Below, in pieces: positions 22,870 to 26,005 of a stretch of DNA of 26,005 nt (positions are counted from its first letter, which is position 1; the number at the start of each line of letters is the position of its first letter). Under the pieces are notes generated by a model. It searched no databases. It saw nothing but the letters and a program-made list of their open reading frames with translations, and had not been told where the DNA came from. The DNA comes from Methanomicrobiales archaeon (lineage in GTDB: Archaea > Halobacteriota > Methanomicrobia > Methanomicrobiales > Methanoculleaceae). The stretch is taken from assembly GCA_012510335.1 (NCBI GenBank), contig JAAZIF010000327.1, forward strand, positions 1-26,005. The letters run 5' to 3'. Made by a program: the position numbers and the translations under genes.

Positions 22870-23331
22870 TCACCTCATCTTATAGAGGAGATCGTTTATC
22901 CGGGGCCCATGGTAACCGAGAGCCCCACCCTGCTGAAAGGTTCGTTTGATTGTTTTATAGCCCTTTCGCGGGGGATGCAGACGGAGAACCGGCTTGATCT
23001 CAGCCAGATCACGGAGGTTTGCCTCTCCGTCGCAGAGCGCCGCTGCGAACTCGTCGATGCTGGCATACGGCGTATGCGCGCGGACGTAATCGTCAGTCAG
23101 CCGCTCGTCCCCGGTCAGTCTGCCCCGGGTGCGCAGGAGGGTGGCCAGGATCTCCGGATCCACCTCACCGTACGCCACGTAATCCTTCACCTTGCGAATC
23201 ATGCCCAGGTACGCCGGGGTATCAGGCACGAGGACACAGTGGTTCACATGATGCAGACGGAGCATCTTCAAGGTATCCTTGATCTCGCGGTTGGTGTTGA
23301 CCACGCCGCGCACCTGCACTACCGCGTACAT
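22870..23331 (-). CDS. rpl30: 50S ribosomal protein L30, archaeal type
   Basis: Large-subunit ribosomal protein (uL30). At 153 residues it is the longer archaeal/eukaryotic form (L7e-like), with MYAVVQVRGVVNTNREIKDTL at the N-terminus and a C-terminal extension that includes LHPPRKGYKTIKRTF. ATG 23331 overlaps the last base of the rps5 TGA; an in-frame GTG sits one codon earlier. Confidence 0.96.
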   Translation of the reverse strand: MYAVVQVRGVVNTNREIKDTLKMLRLHHVNHCVLVPDTPAYLGMIRKVKDYVAYGEVDPEILATLLRTRGRLTGDERLTDDYVRAHTPYASIDEFAAALCDGEANLRDLAEIKPVLRLHPPRKGYKTIKRTFQQGGALGYHGPRINDLLYKMR

Positions 23332-23948
23332 CACTCCTTCCCTCCAACCCGGACGATATTCGTCTGCCGGAGCGCCTCGAACGTTGCCTTTGCGTAGTTG
23401 ATGGTCGTCCGGGTCTGCCCCCGGTTGAAGGCCCAGACATCCTTGATCCCTGCAAGCTGCAGAACCTTCTTCGGGATATCCCCGGTCACAAGGCCGATAC
23501 CCTGCGGTGCGGGTTTCAGTGTCACGCGGACGCTGCCGGCCTTGCCGGTCACCTCGACCGGGATCGAGTGATCGGTATCACAACCGCATTCCCAGCTCCC
23601 GCATCCCCGGTGAACCCTGATGAGGTTCAACTTCGCGTCTGCTATTGCCTTCTGGATGGCGTTTCCGACCTGGGTATCCTTCGCCTGACCAAATCCGATG
23701 TAGCCGTTCCGGTTGCCGACCACCACGACGGTGCGGAACTTCACACGACGACCTGAATCAGTCATCCGCTGGACCATGTTGATGTTCAGCACCTCATCCT
23801 CCAGGTCGGGCAGAAGGAGATCGACGATCTGGGGTTCCTTGATGGGTTTACCGCTTGCGAGCACCTCATCGATACTGGTGATCTCGCCAGCGGCAACCAT
23901 GCGCCCGAGACCGGTGAGCGGAATCCACTCTTCCTGTACGTATGCCAT
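23331..23948 (-). CDS. rps5: 30S ribosomal protein S5
   Basis: Small-subunit ribosomal protein (uS5) that helps decoding accuracy. The 205-residue archaeal form has an N-terminal arm (EEWIPLTGLGRMVAAGEI), the double-stranded RNA-binding part (VVVVGNRNGYIGFGQAKDTQ) and a conserved C-terminal domain (GIGLVTGDIPKKVLQLAGIKDV). ATG 23948 has GGTG about 5 nt upstream; a GTG two codons earlier is less likely. It overlaps neither neighbour by more than one base. Confidence 0.96.
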   Translation of the reverse strand: MAYVQEEWIPLTGLGRMVAAGEITSIDEVLASGKPIKEPQIVDLLLPDLEDEVLNINMVQRMTDSGRRVKFRTVVVVGNRNGYIGFGQAKDTQVGNAIQKAIADAKLNLIRVHRGCGSWECGCDTDHSIPVEVTGKAGSVRVTLKPAPQGIGLVTGDIPKKVLQLAGIKDVWAFNRGQTRTTINYAKATFEALRQTNIVRVGGKE

Positions 23949-23950
23949 TG

Positions 23951-24478
23951 TCACACCAGCTCCTTCTTGATGGCCAGAGCCACAGCCTCTACATTCGCCA
24001 CCAGGTTCCCCGCCCGTTCGGAGGCATGCCCGGCGATATGGGCACCTTTTAGACGGCCCTCATCGGGGAGGATCGACTCGCCGTAGGGTATATCAAGACC
24101 TCCATCCACCGCCCCTTTCAGGGCAGCAAAGACACGAGCTCCGGGCTTTGCCCGGGCAAGTCCGATATCCAGGATACCCTCATCATACCCCGCAGCGCGC
24201 GCCCTGACCGCAAACAGCATCCCGGTCAGGTAGGCGGCCGGGGTGCTCGCGGTTGACCCCTCGTAGCCGTACTTCACAAGTTCCGCCGAGTATGCGGCAA
24301 CCAGGGTTCGATCTCCCTCATCCCCCGGGATGACCAGCTGCGCGATGATCTGCCGGTTCGTCTTCCTGACGACCATCCGGGGCAGTCCCGATGACAGGAG
24401 CGACATACGCTTGTAGTAGTCGGTCCTGCCCTCATGCCTTCTCCGGAAGGGCACAAAGTATCTTGGGCCTGTTGCCAT
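23951..24478 (-). CDS. rpl18: 50S ribosomal protein L18
   Basis: 5S rRNA-binding ribosomal protein (uL18). The 175-residue archaeal sequence shows PRYFVPFRRRHEGRTDYYKR at the start and RMVVRKTNRQIIAQLV. The later HIAGHASERAGNLVANVEA resembles the conserved C-terminal section of the L5e/L18 family. The ATG shares a base with the rpl19e TAA. Confidence 0.96.
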   Translation of the reverse strand: MATGPRYFVPFRRRHEGRTDYYKRMSLLSSGLPRMVVRKTNRQIIAQLVIPGDEGDRTLVAAYSAELVKYGYEGSTASTPAAYLTGMLFAVRARAAGYDEGILDIGLARAKPGARVFAALKGAVDGGLDIPYGESILPDEGRLKGAHIAGHASERAGNLVANVEAVALAIKKELV

Positions 24479-24930
24479 TATCTCGCCCTCCCTGCCATTG
24501 TCTCAACATGCGCTGTAAGGTGTGCCACGCTCCGGAACTGGCCGCCAGAGGCCCGCCGATACATCAGGCGGTAAAGACCCCTGTCGATTACACCCTCGTC
24601 GCGCATCTCGCGCAGGGCTCGGCGCTGTGCCCGAATCTTCCTCATCCATACCTTCTTTCCTGGATCCCGGGCACCTGCGGCACCTTTTCTCCGGCCGGCC
24701 CCTCTCCGGTGACCGTAGGCGCGTTTTGCCATCCGCTCACGTGCCCTGCCGCGACTGTTCCCTTTCACGGGGTGTGCCTTGATCGCGCCTTCCTCGATGA
24801 ATTCGCGCAGGCTGTCCCGTGAGATTGCATCCTCGATATCGGCCTGCCGCTCAGGATCAAACCAGACACGGTTGATCCCGCACTTGAGGATGGAGGCTGC
24901 CACTCTTCTCTGGTTCGCGAGATCACTCAT
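24478..24930 (-). CDS. rpl19e: 50S ribosomal protein L19e
   Basis: An archaeal/eukaryotic-only large-subunit protein (eL19) of 150 residues. It starts MSDLANQRRVAASILKCG and has INRVWFDPERQADIEDAISR, then a long basic helical part (RAYGHRRGAGRRKGAAGARD) and a C-terminal three-helix end. ATG 24930 is favoured by GGTGG 6 nt upstream; ATG 24936 is too close to it. It overlaps the end of rpl32e. Confidence 0.95.
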   Translation of the reverse strand: MSDLANQRRVAASILKCGINRVWFDPERQADIEDAISRDSLREFIEEGAIKAHPVKGNSRGRARERMAKRAYGHRRGAGRRKGAAGARDPGKKVWMRKIRAQRRALREMRDEGVIDRGLYRLMYRRASGGQFRSVAHLTAHVETMAGRAR

Positions 24931-25363
24931 CTTCATCCACCTCTTCTTCTTCTTCTTCGACCTTTATGGGCTCAGGAGCCGCGCGAGTCAGGTCTTTTGC
25001 GTTCAGTACTTTTAGCCCGAGTTCCATGGCCCGTGTCTGGATCTCTCCGCGCTTTCTGTTGCCCACGGAACCGGCGATCCGGACGGCCTGGAGTTCGGGG
25101 TTCAGCGCGGCAAGGTCTGCCGGTGCAAAGACCCGCACCTCCTCATACCCGCTCGGGTGCATGCCGCGAACCGCAACAGGGCTTCCGTATCCTGGCCGCG
25201 GGAGAGCGCCCTTTGCACGGAACTGCCGTCTCTGTTTGCTGTGCAGGCCCCGCGGACGTCGCCAGACATCGGCAAGCTTCACTTTGCGGTGGAGCCCGCG
25301 CCTCTTGAAAGCAGGCTTATTGTGCCGGGTGCGGATGCGGATTAATCTTCTTCTCTCATCCAT
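24923..25363 (-). CDS. rpl32e: 50S ribosomal protein L32e with acidic C-terminal tail
   Basis: An archaeal/eukaryotic-only large-subunit protein (eL32) of 146 residues. The core is recognisable from RTRHNKPAFKRRGLHRKVKL through WRRPRGLHSKQRR and PGYGSP, to the conserved IAGSVGNRKRGEIQTRAMEL. The last 15 or so residues form an unusually acidic tail of Glu and Asp (VEEEEEEVDEDE), encoded by a run of GAA/GAG codons. ATG 25363 is preferred over GTG 25372; the latter overlaps the rpl6 stop. Confidence 0.95.
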   Translation of the reverse strand: MDERRRLIRIRTRHNKPAFKRRGLHRKVKLADVWRRPRGLHSKQRRQFRAKGALPRPGYGSPVAVRGMHPSGYEEVRVFAPADLAALNPELQAVRIAGSVGNRKRGEIQTRAMELGLKVLNAKDLTRAAPEPIKVEEEEEEVDEDE

Positions 25364-25368
25364 TCTCT

Positions 25369-25893
25369 TCACGCCCTCTCGGTGATATATATGCCATCCT
25401 GAAACACCCGTGGGTCACGCTTTGTGATCCGTGTCGCGTGCTCGATGTTTGCGGCCGTGTTGCCCACCCTCTCCCTATCGATACCGGTGAGGATCACCTC
25501 GTCGCTCCCGAGCCTGACGGTGACGCCCTCCAGGATCTTTGCTACCCGGGGCTGCTTCTCGCCCAGGAAGTTGCTGATCACGAGGCGGTTGCCCTGCAGC
25601 TTAAGCTGGATCGGGAAGTGGCTGTAGACCGCTTTCATGCGGTATTCGTAGCCTTCGGTGACGCCCCGGATCATGCTCTTAGCGTGGGCTTCAAGCGTGC
25701 CGCTCATGGCGAGGAGCCGCTTCTTGTCTGATACCGTCGAGATGATAATCTCGCCATCTTCAAGCACGAGATCGATCTGCGGGAAGCGCATGTTGCGCAC
25801 CATGGTGCCCTTCGGTCCCGAGACCGTGAGTACGCTCTCCTCAAGCGTGACATCCACATCAGGAGGGATCTCAACCCGCCGTATTATTGCCAT
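25369..25893 (-). CDS. rpl6: 50S ribosomal protein L6
   Basis: Large-subunit ribosomal protein (uL6) near the factor-binding site. The 174-residue protein shows the L6 double domain: IIRRVEIPPDVDVTLEESVL and LTVSGPKGTMVRNMRFPQI in the first half, then GVTVRLGSDEVILTGIDRE in the second. The end NIEHATRITKRDPRVFQDGI is typical of archaeal L6. ATG 25893 has GGAGG about 8 nt upstream, in the gap after rps8. Confidence 0.96.
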   Translation of the reverse strand: MAIIRRVEIPPDVDVTLEESVLTVSGPKGTMVRNMRFPQIDLVLEDGEIIISTVSDKKRLLAMSGTLEAHAKSMIRGVTEGYEYRMKAVYSHFPIQLKLQGNRLVISNFLGEKQPRVAKILEGVTVRLGSDEVILTGIDRERVGNTAANIEHATRITKRDPRVFQDGIYITERA

Positions 25894-25907
25894 AGTCGAT
25901 CCTCCCT

Positions 25908-26005
25908 TCAGTAGACATATCCCAGCAGCTGCCCGCCGATACCCTCGCTCCGTGCCTGTTCATGGGATATAACCCCCTTCGAGGTAGAGACGATCAGGAT
26001 ACCGA
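25908..26005 (-). CDS. rps8: 30S ribosomal protein S8, C-terminal fragment (cut by window edge)
   Basis: Only the last 31 codons lie in the window; the gene runs off the right edge. The readable end includes GILIVSTSKGVISHEQARSE and IGGQLLGYVY followed by TGA, the conserved rRNA-binding C-terminus of S8 (uS8). It lies 14 nt before rpl6 in the same direction, the expected spc order. Confidence 0.93.
   Translation of the reverse strand, partial: GILIVSTSKGVISHEQARSEGIGGQLLGYVY

Noticed and set aside
1..26005. CRISPR array, insertion sequence, prophage or rRNA gene
   Set aside because: I saw no regularly spaced repeats, transposase or phage genes, terminal inverted repeats, or rRNA-like sequence.

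Overview
The window is archaeal and looks like a GC-rich methanogen of the order Methanomicrobiales, most likely close to Methanoculleus. The order and genus are an inference from overall character; I could not run a search. The archaeal signs are direct: an spc-type ribosomal cluster with L32e, L19e and archaeal L30, Pth2, transcription factor S, A-type ATPase subunits, a tandem-repeat tRNA-splicing endonuclease, a DUF106 protein, an archaeal adenylate kinase, and an archaeosortase with a matching PGF-CTERM protein. Several starts sit about 25 nt after a TATA-like box A, which fits leaderless archaeal transcripts.

Layout. Positions 44-1751 (+) hold a two-gene ABC-2 exporter. Positions 1888-3560 (-) hold a flavin-type PNPOx-fold protein and a geranylgeranyl reductase family flavoprotein. 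Positions 3697-5330 (+) hold pth2-truD, overlapping by 4 nt. Positions 5474-7839 hold arfC (-, riboflavin/F420 precursor pathway), a CDP-alcohol phosphatidyltransferase (+) and artA (-). Positions 7957-10695 hold tfs (+), a previously untracked 24-codon lysine-rich gene (-), an orphan MnhB-like membrane protein (-) and a secreted seven-repeat PGF-CTERM protein (-). Positions 10886-16268 (+) form an RNA/aminoacylation operon, endA-trpS-pheS-pheT, which meets hisF (-) in a 59-bp convergent overlap. Positions 17140-18910 (+) hold an isolated pair of A-type ATPase stalk subunits, C and D. From 19064 to the right edge (-) lies the end of the spc ribosomal operon: rps8 (partial), rpl6, rpl32e, rpl19e, rpl18, rps5, rpl30, rpl15, secY, then adkA, DUF106 and cmk.

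How the genes fit together. The right third is protein synthesis and membrane insertion: ribosomal proteins, SecY, and the Oxa1-like DUF106 protein. The endA-trpS-pheS-pheT operon supplies tRNA splicing and charging. The left-centre has an envelope theme: isoprenoid-lipid saturation, a head-group transferase, an archaeosortase and one of its likely substrates. These envelope genes are not in a single operon.

Most of the window is conserved housekeeping. The less ordinary parts are the short lysine-rich gene with its own promoter, Shine-Dalgarno and T-run; a possible 53-codon leader ORF coupled to the PGF-CTERM gene; the orphan ATPase C/D pair; the orphan MnhB-like protein; and a geranylgeranyl reductase gene with no standard start codon.
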